DNA of 64,000 bases from Tritrichomonas musculus (GCA_039105265.1 JAPFFF010000010.1:4278001-4342000); one strand, 5' to 3'. Positions 1 to 10,895 are shown, counted from the first letter of the stretch. Numbers and translations: made by a program. Notes: a model not told the origin generated them from the letters alone.

Positions 1-904
1 ATATAATTTATTTATATCTTTAATAAAACATAAATATTAGTTAATTAATTGATTAATTATATAATATTAATATTGCTTATTATTAATTACAATCATTTTA
101 AGAGTATTATTGGAATTATATATATATATATTTATAAGATTGAATAATAATTATAATTGTCATTCAATTTTTTCATTTAAATAAATAAAAATATTGAATA
201 AATTATTTTAACAGAAAAATACTCTCAAATTATAAAAATTGATCTATATCTATAAATATCTAATATTTTGATAAATTAATTGAATAATCAAATTAATAAT
301 ATATATATAAATATATTAAAATATATTAAAATCTTTAATTTGGAGATGATTGTATAGGAATTAAAAATGCAATTTTATAATGCAAAATTGACTGGAAGAA
401 ATTTCCTAAAAAGTTGAAGATAAAATCATATTACAATAACTAACCAAATGAATAAATACCAAAAACCGGTGAATAATGTTTGATGTCAAAAAACTGAAAT
501 TATCTAATAATGCAATTCAGAGACCAATAATCATTTAAATAGATTGATTCAAGGTATTTATAACGAGTATATGAATAATAATATAATTTATCGTATTAAA
601 TCTAACAAATCTTAAAAATTCAAAGATAAAATCAGCAATGATTAATATTATTTCAAAAATTAAAAAAATCATATTTGACTACAGTTTTACATTTAACAAA
701 ACAGAATAATCCTATAAATTATGATTATATAATTTTTTGGAAATTTTGTTAAATATTTTTTGGTAAAAAGTTGATTGCAAGTAAAAAGTTACGTTAAAAT
801 CACTTCACTGAACGACCTCTATTAAATATGATAAATAACAAGTATTAATATTACTTTTCGAACCGGATATCAATAATTTATTCTATTTGATTTGTATTAA
901 CACA

Positions 905-1034
905 AAAACAAGTTTCTTTTTTCCCTTCTAACTTGAGTTATTAAATTTTTTAATTTTCAATGATTTACGATGAAAATGAATACAAAAATTAATCGTTATA
1001 AAATAAATTATAAACGGTGAAAGGTCGTCCTTAA
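905..1034 (-). repeat. Copy of a transposon-end-like repeat
   Basis: Read on the minus strand from 1034, this stretch starts TTTAAGGACGACCTTTCACC and continues into an AACGATTA block. The sequence starting at 42595 on the plus strand begins TTTAAGGATGTCCTTTCACC and follows the same order of blocks for about 100 bp, at roughly three-quarters identity by eye. The 42595 copy looks like the left end of a Mutator-like element, so this copy may be a solo or truncated end. No partner end was found between here and the left edge of the window. Confidence 0.5.
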
Positions 1035-1037
1035 AAT

Positions 1038-1149
1038 CGATATGGGCCATTATATTAGAAATCATCAAACATGATTAGTTTACTGATTTATTTTGAGTCC
1101 TAAGTAGTTATATATTTGCCACGATATGGGCCATTATATATAACTACTT
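1038..1149. repeat. Direct repeat plus short hairpin
   Basis: An 18-bp direct repeat, CGATATGGGCCATTATAT, occurs at 1039-1056 and 1122-1139. The second copy lies in the loop of a hairpin whose 14-bp arms, AAGTAGTTATATAT at 1102-1115 and its complement at 1136-1149, match perfectly. The core ATGGGCCAT is itself palindromic. No target duplication or coding sequence is associated with it, and its function is unknown. Confidence 0.6.
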
Positions 1150-1770
1150 CCTAGAAAGACTAGTTAGATTATTTTTTACATTTAATATATTTTTTTAAAC
1201 TTTTGTTTTTGGCATGAAATATGGCAAAAATATTGATATTGCGAATTTATAAATGTTTTTGTGTGTCTAGCATGAATTTTTTAGTTTTCTACTTATCTTA
1301 TTTGATATCTTTTAACAGATAATCCAGTTCATTAAAATAGTAAAAGAAAAAAGATCTTCCTGATATTTGGTAAATTTAAGTATACATAAATTAGCACTAA
1401 TACCTGAAATTTTAGATAATTTTATGACATTTGAAAATTATAGTTTTCTAATAGAAAATACAAATATGATTATATTTATTTTCATTCCTAATGGTTTATA
1501 CAATACATAACATTTGATTTTAAAGTTTTTGAATATAGATAACTAATCAATAATTTGGAATAATTGAAAAATAATCATAATTAAATATTGATAATTAGTT
1601 CGCAACTTTGATAATTATTATATTTATTAAATTAAAATCATATAGATGATTTAAATGTTGAGATAAATAAAAAACAAAGATTATAATATTGAATAGTTTA
1701 CACATTATGTTTTCTGAGTTTTAAAACCCTACTATTTATATTTTTACATAATTTTTACAGAGGCTACATA

Positions 1771-1835
1771 CCGCCTAGCGGGCGTCGAGCGAGGCTGAGC
1801 GAAGTGAAACCGAGTCGAGACCCCGCGACTGGCGG
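1771..1835. repeat. GC-rich island with a dispersed motif
   Basis: About 65 bp of strongly GC-rich sequence sits in DNA that is otherwise mostly A/T. The outer ends, CCGCC and GGCGG, can pair, and inner CGGG/CCCG blocks also match, so a folded transcript is possible. The segment at 1774-1794 recurs at 35091-35111 with 20 of 21 bases identical. A weaker resemblance is seen near 45116-45135. It is not coding in any convincing frame. It may be a decayed mobile fragment or a structured element. Confidence 0.6.
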
Positions 1836-2189
1836 AAAAAATCGGTAAATCCTCAATAGCAAAATGTTTATCTAGAAATATTTGGATATTGGCATTCTCA
1901 ATTCCGAAAAATGTGTACTTTGGGATAAATAATGCAATTAATTTAAAAGAATATAGATCAAAATGATTTTTTAGACTTAATTGAATAAGAGATTTTTTTA
2001 AGCATCACTGAATATACACATTTTTTTTATAATTTTATTGTTTACTTCATAATTTTTTAAGAATAATTGCGAAATAGATTATAAACCGCTTGATCTTCCT
2101 TCATTATTCATATTTTAATCAAAAGAGTTATTCTTTTGAAATATCTTTCGGAATATAAATTAAATTAATTTGATGAAATACCAATATAG

Positions 2190-2261
2190 TTCGGTATCGC
2201 CTAACGGTTAAGCCGAGTGGTTTTCAACCACGAAATCGGGGTTCGACTCCCCTTGCATAAG
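2190..2261 (+). tRNA. tRNA-Glu(UUC)-like sequence, degenerate
   Basis: The sequence aligns over its whole length with eukaryotic tRNA-Glu. The A-box region reads TCGCCTAACGG, the anticodon loop TTTTCAA gives anticodon TTC, and the B box is a perfect GGTTCGACTCC (2240-2250). A T5 tract at 2262-2266 could end Pol III transcription. Manual folding leaves mismatches: two in the acceptor stem and one each in the D, anticodon and T stems. This is probably a tRNA pseudogene or tRNA-derived remnant that keeps its internal promoter, although a functional divergent tRNA is not excluded. It ends about 40 bp before the next start codon. Confidence 0.55.
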
Positions 2262-2286
2262 TTTTTAATATTTTTTATTTCACATG

Positions 2287-2294
2287 TCATTTTT
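2287..2294 (+). promoter_or_regulatory. Initiator-like TCATTTTT
   Basis: TCATTTTT lies 9-16 bp before the ATG at 2303. It matches the trichomonad initiator consensus TCA(Y)(T/A), which is usually found a few bases 5' of the start codon. The position supports the chosen start of the downstream gene. Inferred from motif and position only. Confidence 0.55.
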
Positions 2295-2302
2295 TTTTTG
2301 AA

Positions 2303-3658
2303 ATGAGTAAAATACAAATTAAACCTTCATGCATTTTAAATGTACCTTTTCAAATATATGACAAAGATTTTTCTTTTATTGTTAATGGTGAAGAATTTAA
2401 GACAAGCCGATTTCTATCAGATCTCTTATCTCCAATTCTATGTCGAATCCATATTAATGATCCTACAGTTGATACATTTGTAATAAACACACAACACCCT
2501 GGCAATTTTTCGCGTATTCTTAATCTTTTTAATTTCAAAGAAAATGAAGTAGATGACAATGAATTTCCTTTTATTAAAGAAGTCATTGAAAAACTTGGAA
2601 ATGAAACAATTGAATGCAAAATAGAAGAAGAAGAGACAGAGATCACTGAAGACAATGTTTTCACACTAATGAAAATTCATGAAAAAAATCGATTTTTTTA
2701 TAAGGAGAAAATTGAGAGAGGAATTGAATTCATTTCATCACATTTGAATGAATTTATTGAAAAAAGAAGTGAAGAAATTGAGAGTCTTTGTATTGACACG
2801 TTAATGAGAATTCTGAAAAGTGACAAAATCAAACTAAGCACAGAAGATCAACTTATGAAATTTGTGAACAAATTGTATTTAAAATCAAGTGAGTATTCAA
2901 TTTTGTATGAAACCGTTTTATTTGAAAACATATCACCAGAAACAATGAAAGAGTTCACATCGATATTTGACATCAACGATGCGACAATGATGACCTGGAA
3001 AAGAATTTGCGGGCGTCTTGAAGGCGAACTTAAAACAGATGAAAAAAACAAAGAACAAAACCGCTACAAAAAACCGCCAAACGGATTCCAAGAGATCAAA
3101 TTCAACGGAGAAGAATCAGGCGCGTTTAAAGGCATTATTTGGCACCTTGCAAATGAATGTGGAGGTAACGTCAGTGACAAAAATGAAGTCATTGTCACTT
3201 CATCATCATCCAACAACTGTTTTCCTGATCGTCTGGCCAAAAATGCGGTTGATTTTGACGATGTTCAGAGCATCGCACAGACCAATAACGAGGAAAACGC
3301 GTGGATTAAGTACGATTTCAAAGATAGAAAAGTTCATCCAACTCACTACTCAATGAGAAGTCATGAAGCCGGCAAAGGCGGAAATCACCCACAACATTGG
3401 GTGATTGAAGGATCGAACACAGATCGAGACGATGATTGGAAGATGCTTGATTCACGCAGAAATGTAACTGTTCTTGATGAATCTTATCGCGTTCACACAT
3501 TCGAGATTCAAGAAAAACTTGATTCTAATGAATTCTTCAGATATCTGCGAATCCGCCAAACAGGCAAAAACACTTATACAACAGGTAGCTGGTATTACTT
3601 AACGCTCTCGGCTCTTGAATATTTTGGTACAATAATTTTAAATAAAGTAGTTCAATAA
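2303..3658 (+). CDS. BTB/BACK-like protein with C-terminal F5/8 type C domain
   Basis: This 451-residue protein belongs to an expanded trichomonad family. Residues about 15-85 look BTB-like (a short strand/helix pattern around FSFIVNGEEFKTSRFLSDLLSPIL). Residues about 125-235 form a helical BACK-like region. Residues about 280-445 form an F5/8 type C (discoidin-like) beta-sandwich, with the family pattern FKGIIWHL...AVDFDD...WIKYDFKDRKVHPTHYSMRS...HWVIEGSN...FRYLRIRQTG. There is no signal peptide, so it is probably intracellular. BTB/BACK domains usually support dimerisation or Cullin-3 adaptor roles, while the discoidin-like part would bind a ligand or partner; both roles are inferred. The same architecture occurs at 56897-58291. 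The stop codon is followed by AAG, giving the TAAA seen at many trichomonad 3' ends. The start is supported by the initiator at 2287. Confidence 0.85.
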   Translation: MSKIQIKPSCILNVPFQIYDKDFSFIVNGEEFKTSRFLSDLLSPILCRIHINDPTVDTFVINTQHPGNFSRILNLFNFKENEVDDNEFPFIKEVIEKLGNETIECKIEEEETEITEDNVFTLMKIHEKNRFFYKEKIERGIEFISSHLNEFIEKRSEEIESLCIDTLMRILKSDKIKLSTEDQLMKFVNKLYLKSSEYSILYETVLFENISPETMKEFTSIFDINDATMMTWKRICGRLEGELKTDEKNKEQNRYKKPPNGFQEIKFNGEESGAFKGIIWHLANECGGNVSDKNEVIVTSSSSNNCFPDRLAKNAVDFDDVQSIAQTNNEENAWIKYDFKDRKVHPTHYSMRSHEAGKGGNHPQHWVIEGSNTDRDDDWKMLDSRRNVTVLDESYRVHTFEIQEKLDSNEFFRYLRIRQTGKNTYTTGSWYYLTLSALEYFGTIILNKVVQ

Positions 3659-4013
3659 AGAATGAATTTATAAATTTTCATTGATTTTTTTTTTTTTTAT
3701 TGTGGTTGAAACGTTTGAGATAGAAAAGATATTATTGGATCTAAAGTGATTTTAGAAGTAATATTGCGATTTTTAATGAGTTCAAATAAAAAATTTGTGA
3801 TCGCCACAAATGAAAATTTATGCATGCTTATAAGAGACAAGCCCAAATAGAGGCCATCTTCGTTCTCTTTAAGAAATCATGCCATATATCATTCGTAGCA
3901 AATGTAGATTTAACGAAATATAAAATATTTAAGCACCATCTCCATCGTTTTTTGTAAATTTCTCAACAAATATAAATATTTATAGTAACACACATAACTT
4001 ATTTTACGCATAT
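3659..4013. other. Intergenic, possible small coding fossil
   Basis: No open gene is present. On the minus strand around 3720-3930 the composition becomes less A/T-biased and short coding-like runs can be read between stops. This could be a decayed gene remnant, but no family is recognisable. Confidence 0.3.
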
Positions 4014-4021
4014 AATTTAAC

Positions 4022-5239
4022 TATGGTTGCATTTGGCACGGTTTGGGAAAAAAGCTGCCCACCCAGGATATTTTGATAACCCAACCGGTAAGAGCAAACT
4101 ATTTGTTGATTTTATATTATTTTTAACTTTTCGTAAAAATATGTATATTTTAAATATGTGGTTTTGCATAAAAATATTAAAATAAAATTAAAATTAAAAT
4201 AGATATTTTGGAGTTTTGATTTTTTTATTTATTTGTTTATCTATTCAATTTTTTCAAAGATAAATTCTGTTGTTATTTACAAATTCTATTGGGCTGGATA
4301 TTTTTCTATGTTTTCATTCAATTTTTCAGTTAAAAAATAAAAATTTACACTGGGCAAAGTGGCTGGGCAGCGACGATAGCCCATTTTTTCAATCCTTTTT
4401 AATCGGGGCTGGGCTAGCCTAAGGGAAGTTATATGATAAATTCAAAAGCTATTTTTAATATTTTTCTTTTTAAATCATTATATTTTCTTTAATATATGAT
4501 ATTAATTGATTATTGTGTTTGCTATAATAAAAAAAATCAAACATATTTTTGTATATAAATAAAATAAAGTTTGGAATGGATTTTTTGCAAGATACTTCAT
4601 TAAAATAATCATTTAATTAGGATAACAAAGTGTAATAAATATCAATATATTTAAAAATCATATAAAATGTAAATAAAATTTTAAACAAATTAAAATAATT
4701 TTATTTTTGTTATTGAATAATTTATTAAATTAAAAAAATAAATATTTATGAGTATCTTCGTTTAAAGTATATTTAATCATTATATTATTACATATTAAAA
4801 AAGATACACATTATAAAATCTAATATATAAATATATTGTTTAAAATAATTAAGAAAAGATATAATATTTCAAAAAAATATTTTAATTAACAGAATTCACA
4901 AAAAAAATAAAAAGAATTACATGAACAAAGGGCACATTACCGATGTTTTTAGTTCAAATCATAATAAAAATGATGAAAATGGTGAATTATTAGATTTAAA
5001 TGCAACTACATTCCACAACTAGCAATCTAATTCAGAACAAATATCATCATTTTCATATTTTGGAAGTATTGATATATATTCTATGCTTTTATTCAATGCC
5101 AAAAAGTTCAAACTTAAACACGTCCTTAAAAAGTGGCCTTTACAGGCCAAATTGATCACATCACTTCATCATAATTTTTGAAGCTTAATTGCCCAGTGGG
5201 CTGCCCACTTCTTCAATTTTTTGACCCTATGCAACCCTA
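4022..5239. mobile_element. hAT-like non-autonomous DNA transposon
   Basis: The element is bounded by an exact 8-bp target duplication, AATTTAAC, at 4014-4021 and 5240-5247. The left end starts TATGGTTGCAT and the right end, read inward, starts TAGGGTTGCAT. Just inside each end are further matching blocks built on CTGCCCAC/GTGGGCAG and TGGGC. The internal motifs near 4290-4420 repeat GCTGGGC, as expected of subterminal repeats. An 8-bp duplication, a TAGGG-like terminus and subterminal motif clusters are hAT features. No intact transposase frame exists inside, so it would need a protein supplied in trans. The exact duplication suggests a fairly recent insertion, though internal decay cannot be judged from one copy. 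Confidence 0.8.
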
Positions 5240-5322
5240 AATTTAACCATTTATAAAAAATAAAACTTATCACACATAAAATGGCAAATAATTACTTATT
5301 GCCGCTCATGTGATTATCTTTA

Positions 5323-7059
5323 CTACGAATTCCAGATTCCCAACAACTTATCAGAAAGATCGCCAAAGAATCGTAAAGCATCATCTTTGAAAATATCTTC
5401 TTCAGCGAGCTTCTCATATATCGGGCTCATATCAAATTCATATTTCAAGCATTTCGGGATGACATAAACAGCTACCATCGCCTTAAATACTACCAGTTGA
5501 TTACGATTTCGACTATGGAGTTCCGATATTAATACATCAGCGTATTCATGAAAAAAGTCAGCCGTAAAACCTTCGTACTGAGGTTTTGTTCGGTACGTGA
5601 AAAGACAGGCGAGATCGCCCATTATGTCTTTCATATCAAAGCTATTTAACAATGTCGGGTCTGATTCTGCCTCTTTATCTAATTTGAAAATCATCTCCAT
5701 TATGTGCTCGAAGAGATCGGGAGTAATTGTTGCCATTTCTGATATGTAATCATTCAAAAAGTTAATAACTGGCGCGTTTAAAGAATAAAAAATGGGATAT
5801 TGACCATTTTCATTGTACTTTTTGCCAGCATAGGAAACAATAGAAAAGAGCATGGAGAGAACGGGCTGTGCATGGTTGAAAAAGGGCTCATCGTAGCTCG
5901 TTAACCAGTCAATTATGAATTTGCTTTTGTAAAGTTTCATGACTTGCCTCGCATGGATTCTAAGTTCATCGGATGGAATATTGCTAATAAGAAGAAAAAG
6001 TAATTGGCGCTTGCAAGGGTCTTCGCTGTGATTTTGGATATAATCTTCAATCTGATTTTGAACATAAGATCGTGAATATGAATAGAGTGGATTGCCACAT
6101 TTTGGACATGATTTTGTATTTGAATTTTTTTTGGTACAATTCGCACAGTAAAAATGGCCTCTTGGGCAATACATATAATTCTCGCTCTTAGCTATACAAC
6201 AACCTGCACAATTAGAATCAATTAGGACTTCATACAAATCCGCAGTATTATCACCTGAATCAACAGGGAGTGAATAGAAAATTTTTTTTTGGCTTAAAAC
6301 TTTTGGAGGACCATTTAAGCATTCAAATGTAGAATCGTCTGAAAAACGGACTTTACTTTTAATGTTCTTTCCATTGTTTATATTGTAAAGAGTAACTTTC
6401 GAATTTTCATAAATATCCATGAAATATTCATTTGTAGAATTAATTGTAATATTACAATTAAAATATTGCGATATTGAATTATTACGGATAATGATAGAAG
6501 GAACTTGACATTCAGAAAAAGAACACCCGTAAAATAAAGACCGACTGAAATTCTGACAAATCACTGATGATGCATCATCTTTGCTACAATTGAATTCACA
6601 ATATGAAAATAATGCTTTCGATTTTTTGCCTGTTATACAAATTGCAGGAGACGACGAATTTGTAATTATTGTGTTATAAACTCGGCAATATGTGTTGTAA
6701 ATAATAAAAGATGTACCACTTATATTTTCAAATTTACAATCTTCGATTTCCAATTTAGTACAATTTAAAGCATAAATTGAGGCAAATAAATCACCTTTGA
6801 ATGTGCATTCGACAAATCTGGCTTGGCTATTGGGCATAATTAGACAAGAAATATAGTTACGATCAAAAATACACTTCTCAAAAGTAACTGAACGATTATT
6901 CTCTACCACAAAGGCTATTTCTTTGGAGTTAAACTTCTCATTTTCGTTCTTGAAAATATTATTTATTGTGATTCCTGATGAAGAGGAGACAGATGAAAGA
7001 TGTTCTGGCTGTTTTTTTGGTGTAGGGAAAATTTGATCTGCTCTTTCTTTTATCATCAA
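5323..7059 (-). CDS. Parallel beta-helix protein with RING finger
   Basis: This 578-residue protein has three parts. Residues about 45-250 carry repeated short strands of the type VTFEKCIFDRN, ARFVECTFKGD and LEIEDCKFEN, typical of a right-handed parallel beta-helix. Residues 284-321 form a C3HC4 RING pattern: C284-x2-C287-x10-C298-x3-H302-x2-C305-x2-C308-x9-C318-x2-C321. Residues about 340-578 are all-helical, possibly ARM/HEAT-like. RING proteins usually act as E3 ubiquitin ligases, and here the beta-helix could select substrates; this is inferred. No signal peptide or membrane segment is present, which suggests a cytosolic protein. Two consecutive ATG codons open the frame. The gene lies between two transposons. 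Confidence 0.75.
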   Translation of the reverse strand: MMIKERADQIFPTPKKQPEHLSSVSSSSGITINNIFKNENEKFNSKEIAFVVENNRSVTFEKCIFDRNYISCLIMPNSQARFVECTFKGDLFASIYALNCTKLEIEDCKFENISGTSFIIYNTYCRVYNTIITNSSSPAICITGKKSKALFSYCEFNCSKDDASSVICQNFSRSLFYGCSFSECQVPSIIIRNNSISQYFNCNITINSTNEYFMDIYENSKVTLYNINNGKNIKSKVRFSDDSTFECLNGPPKVLSQKKIFYSLPVDSGDNTADLYEVLIDSNCAGCCIAKSENYMYCPRGHFYCANCTKKNSNTKSCPKCGNPLYSYSRSYVQNQIEDYIQNHSEDPCKRQLLFLLISNIPSDELRIHARQVMKLYKSKFIIDWLTSYDEPFFNHAQPVLSMLFSIVSYAGKKYNENGQYPIFYSLNAPVINFLNDYISEMATITPDLFEHIMEMIFKLDKEAESDPTLLNSFDMKDIMGDLACLFTYRTKPQYEGFTADFFHEYADVLISELHSRNRNQLVVFKAMVAVYVIPKCLKYEFDMSPIYEKLAEEDIFKDDALRFFGDLSDKLLGIWNS

Positions 7060-7314
7060 GAAAATTTGCTTTCTTCTCTTTCTTGTTAAATTTTTTTAAA
7101 CAAAAAGTTAAAATTAAAAAACATTTCAATTAAAATTTAACTTGACGGTTAAATTACCACCTTCTATCATCTATTAAAAAAAAAAAAACCTAATTCTCAT
7201 TCAGTCACTTTTTTAAGGGAAAAGCAACTAATTTTTTTACCATACTTTTTCTATTAATAAAAATTTTTTTAATTCAAAAAATATAAAGTTTTCAAAATGT
7301 TAGGTAAAAAAAAT

Positions 7315-9763
7315 GGGCAATCGGATTTTCCATCTGATGACTTTTTGAATTGTTTATGAATTCAAAAAGTGGACATGTTAATAAATTTCTTCACAATATT
7401 TGAATTGTTTTTTTTTTTTTTTTTTACTATCAAATATTTTCATTGAAAAAATTTTGGATAAAATCATTATATCTTAATAAAAAAAATAGAATATATATAA
7501 AAACAAATTGAAAAATAAAAAATATAGATATTAATAATTATAAATAATTGAAAAATAAAATGAAAAATAAAAAAAAATATTCAATGGAGAATCTCGATAA
7601 TTAATAGTAAAGAAAAAGAATGAGCAAAAAAGAAAGAAAAAAGATAATAAATAATAAAACAAAAGGAATAATCAAGAAAAATTATTTAAAAAAAGATATT
7701 AAAAAGATTTAAATATTTTTTTGCTTAATTGGACAGTTTGAAGCATTATATCCTTGTTTTCCACATAATGAACATGAATAATGTCGTTTTACCTTTTGTC
7801 GCCCCCCAACAACATTCTGAGCTGGATGAATAAATGCTCTACCAGATTGAGCAATGGTTGGAGGCATGCCATGATTTGGACGAATTTGTAAATTTGCTAA
7901 TTCAGAAACTGTATTATTTAAAATTGTATCGACTTTGTCGTTTTTACCAATATAATTTAAAAAAGGATCAATTCGAGCGAGAAATGAATTTCTGTTTTTT
8001 AAAATAGGAAATGAAATATCTTTTACTAAAACTGAGTTGTTTAATGTAGGGAAATTATCTGAGTTTCGTAAAAAGCGTGGATGTATTTGATCCAAATTAA
8101 TAAATTGACCTTGAATAAAACAATGTCTGCAAGGAATTGAATAAGGCGAACTATTTGAACGTAAACAACACCAGACGCAAGGATTTTCATCAACTTGAAG
8201 AAAAAATGAATCTAATTCAATTTTTAAAAATTCTAAAAGTAATCTTCCACATCTTGGTAAAGCTTCTTTTAATACTATTGGAAATTGTGAAAATTCTCTG
8301 TCCGTTTTTGAGTAATTTGCGTAGGATTGAGTCTTGAGAACGTTGCATAAAATGTTTAAATTGTTAATTGAGGTTAAAATTTTCCCTCTATCGTGTCCAT
8401 AATTTCCCTTTTAAGAGACCAAATAAGCCTTCAATTTTAGAAGAATCGAAATTGTGATAAATTCCTTTTTGCATTAAACAAAATGGTAACCAATGTTCAT
8501 ATTTATCAATGAGTATTTGAATACATTTTTTACCTTTTATTGAATCATCCATTTGAGAAAACCTGAGTTTTAGATAATCTAAATATTTGAATGACATCAA
8601 AGGATTCCTTTTAATCATATCAAAACCTCCAATGATATCATCATTAGGAGGAAAATATGATAAAAGGTCTCTTCTGATGTGAACCAAACAAAATGCAATA
8701 AAAGAATCTGGAAAAGATCTCGAGAGAGCCTCAAATTGAGATTCTAATCGATCTACAACTATAATTCTAAAAGGACAACCGCCAAGTTGAAGAAAATCTT
8801 GACAAAATAGTTCAAATGATTCTTTTGATTTATTAGGAATGATTTAATAGCCTAGCAGTTGTGTGTGTTTTTCCTGGTCAACCACAACAACTGCTTCAAG
8901 AGGCAGACCGTACATATTGGTCATTGCAGTGTCGTCGAAGATTGCTATATCGTTTGCGTATTTTGAGTTGAGTATTTCATTGTCTACAATTGTTAAAGAT
9001 ATTAAAACACCATTATCTTTATTGACTATTATTCTTTTGCTTTTTCCTCTTTCAAGATCACTGATGAGAGAATCTAAATCTTCATGTCTTTGGTCGTTAA
9101 TTGCTTCGCGTCGTATATCATAAAAAATATTGCTTCCACTTTCTATATTTAAATTACTGCGTATTCTTCCAGGTGGAACTCCCAATATCGTTTGATGAAT
9201 AATTTCCTGACAAACTTCTGAATGATAACAATTGCGATGACATTGAACAAAATGATGATTAAGTAAATGATTTGTATGTTGAAAAATACAATTTTGAATA
9301 TCGAATGTAAATAAATGATTATTGTAGAAATCAGTTGAGTGTGTAAAAGCCAATTGTGCCTGGCATCCAGATGATGAGAATGTGCAAGTATAAACAAGCG
9401 TCTTCCGATGATCTAAATTTGACAAACTAGCAGAAAAAGGCATCTCGGCATTCCTAGTTACTTTGTGTACGAAATCAGTCAAGGATCCATATTCAACACT
9501 ATCAATGGTACATGGAAATATTGTTTTGCTTATTTTGCTGCATACTACAATGATTTGCTCCATTTAAATGGCTAATCTTTGCTTTTTCTATCTTTTCCGT
9601 TAATAACTTTTTAGATGCTTACCGTATTTAAATGATTTGAATGGTTTATACATTCAATTTATTGTTAAAAAATATCTTATGAGCATTCAAATTTCAATAT
9701 TTTTTCTCAATTTTTGAGAGAAAGTTTTCTTCAAAAAGAGATCAGATGGAAAAACCGATTATC
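7315..9763 (-). mobile_element. MULE-type DNA transposon
   Basis: The terminal inverted repeats at 7319-7349 and 9730-9760 match at 28 of 31 positions (core TTTTCCATCTGAT). The flanking 10-bp sequence TAAAAAAAAT is present on both sides (7305-7314 and 9764-9773). This fits a Mutator-like target duplication of 8-11 bp, though its low complexity makes it weaker evidence. The element of about 2.45 kb encloses a broken Mutator-like transposase on the minus strand (7709-9563). Confidence 0.75.
7709..9563 (-). pseudogene. Broken MULE transposase
   Basis: Read from 9563 downward, the N-terminal part contains a zinc-binding-like CTFSSSGC block followed by a helical region. The catalytic core then begins: the run IAIFDDTAMTNMYGLPLEAVVVVD is the first-aspartate block of MULE transposases. 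An in-frame TAA at 8844-8846 interrupts it, and the same frame then continues through VVDRLESQ and a KIEGLFGLLKGKLW block. A frameshift near 8390 moves the reading to another frame, which contains a SWIM-like PCVWCC...PCRHC segment. The C-terminus has a CCHC-knuckle-like CSLCGKQGYNASNC in which the expected His appears as Tyr. With at least one stop and one frameshift it is unlikely to be active. It lies inside matching terminal repeats. Confidence 0.8.
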
Positions 9764-10895
9764 TAAAAAAAATATGCCTTTTAGGTTAAAAAAATTCATA
9801 TCACTTGTGATATGAATATAAAAAATGATAAATTTCGAGTTCTTCCTCATGAAATATTAATTACTTATATAATTATATTTAAAAATAATATAATTAAAAA
9901 AAAATTAAAAAAAAAAAAATGTTTTTTGAATTAAGATAACCAGATTAGGATTCAATTTTTTTCAAAAAAATAATTTATTTTTATCTTAAATTCCTCTCAA
10001 AAAATATGTCTTTTTTATATTATATTTATCATTAATACTAAGATTTACGCCAAAAAATATGGTACAGTGGAATAATCTGAGAGATAATCTAATTCAATGA
10101 AAATTACAATATGGGAGTGGATATTATTGTCGAGTTGGCAAATATCGAATGCGTACATATCGTTAAAAAAATGCAGTGGTCGTATTGCTCCTAAAAAAGT
10201 CTTTTTTCTCTCTAAATCGTCAAATGGATGTTTTAAATTTTAATATAGACTGGTCGTTTCTATGAGTTTTATCAAATTTTTCTTTAAAAAAAAAATATTT
10301 ACAATTGAAAAATTGAATATAAAGTGAGAGAAATAAAAGGGGGTCGATTCAAAAAATAGGGGATCGATTCAAAAAATAATTAATTTCAATGGAAAACGAT
10401 AATAAAAATTTATTTTGAGAAAAAAATATTTGAAAAAAAAAAATTTTCTTAAAATTATATTTTCTGAAAAAATATTCAATTTTTTCTTAACTTGATCGTC
10501 GACCCCATTTTTATTGAATGAGACCCCTATTTTTTTGGGGCACTTTATTTACAAATATTAGAATACCATTTTTCTAAAATGAAAACAGTGATGGCAGAAG
10601 ATAAATACATATTTAATAATAATATTTTTAATAACGAATTAACCAATGATAAAAGAAAGTATTTTATCTTTACAGTTTGTTAAAACTGTAAAGAAACATT
10701 TTCAACTAGTAATGTTGCAAAAGGAAATAAATATTTTAATTGTTAAAAAATTTTATTTTGCAAAAATCATATATCTTCATCTATATAAAATAAAGGATTT
10801 ATATCTGATTGAATAAAAATGATCGTCGTCTATAAAAAAGATAGTGATATTGAATTCTTGTCTTTAAAAAAGTTTTCCATTTAAATTTGTAAGAT
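9764..10895. other. Intergenic with a short palindrome and tandem repeat
   Basis: No gene is seen. A perfect palindrome, ATTCATATCAC-TT-GTGATATGAAT, lies at 9794-9817. A 20-bp unit is repeated in tandem about twice at 10339-10380 (GGTCGATTCAAAAAATAGG type), with a loosely inverted counterpart at 10495-10545 (GTCGACCCC...GAGACCCC). Around 10575-10790, short coding-like pieces with Cys pairs can be read between stops, possibly an old transposon zinc-finger remnant; this is uncertain. Confidence 0.5.

Larger units (their letters stand above)
1..2189. other. AT-rich intergenic DNA
   Basis: No supportable gene is seen in either strand. The DNA is mostly A/T with short homopolymers. It holds three structures listed separately: a transposon-end-like repeat (905-1034), a small hairpin with flanking direct repeats (1038-1149) and a GC-rich island (1771-1835). 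Nothing else stands out. Confidence 0.7.

Noticed and set aside
3720-3930. Coding-like minus-strand pieces
   Set aside because: Too short and interrupted; no family could be named.
10339-10545. GGGGTCGA tandem copies with loosely inverted copies, as a transposon
   Set aside because: No consistent ends or target duplication could be found.
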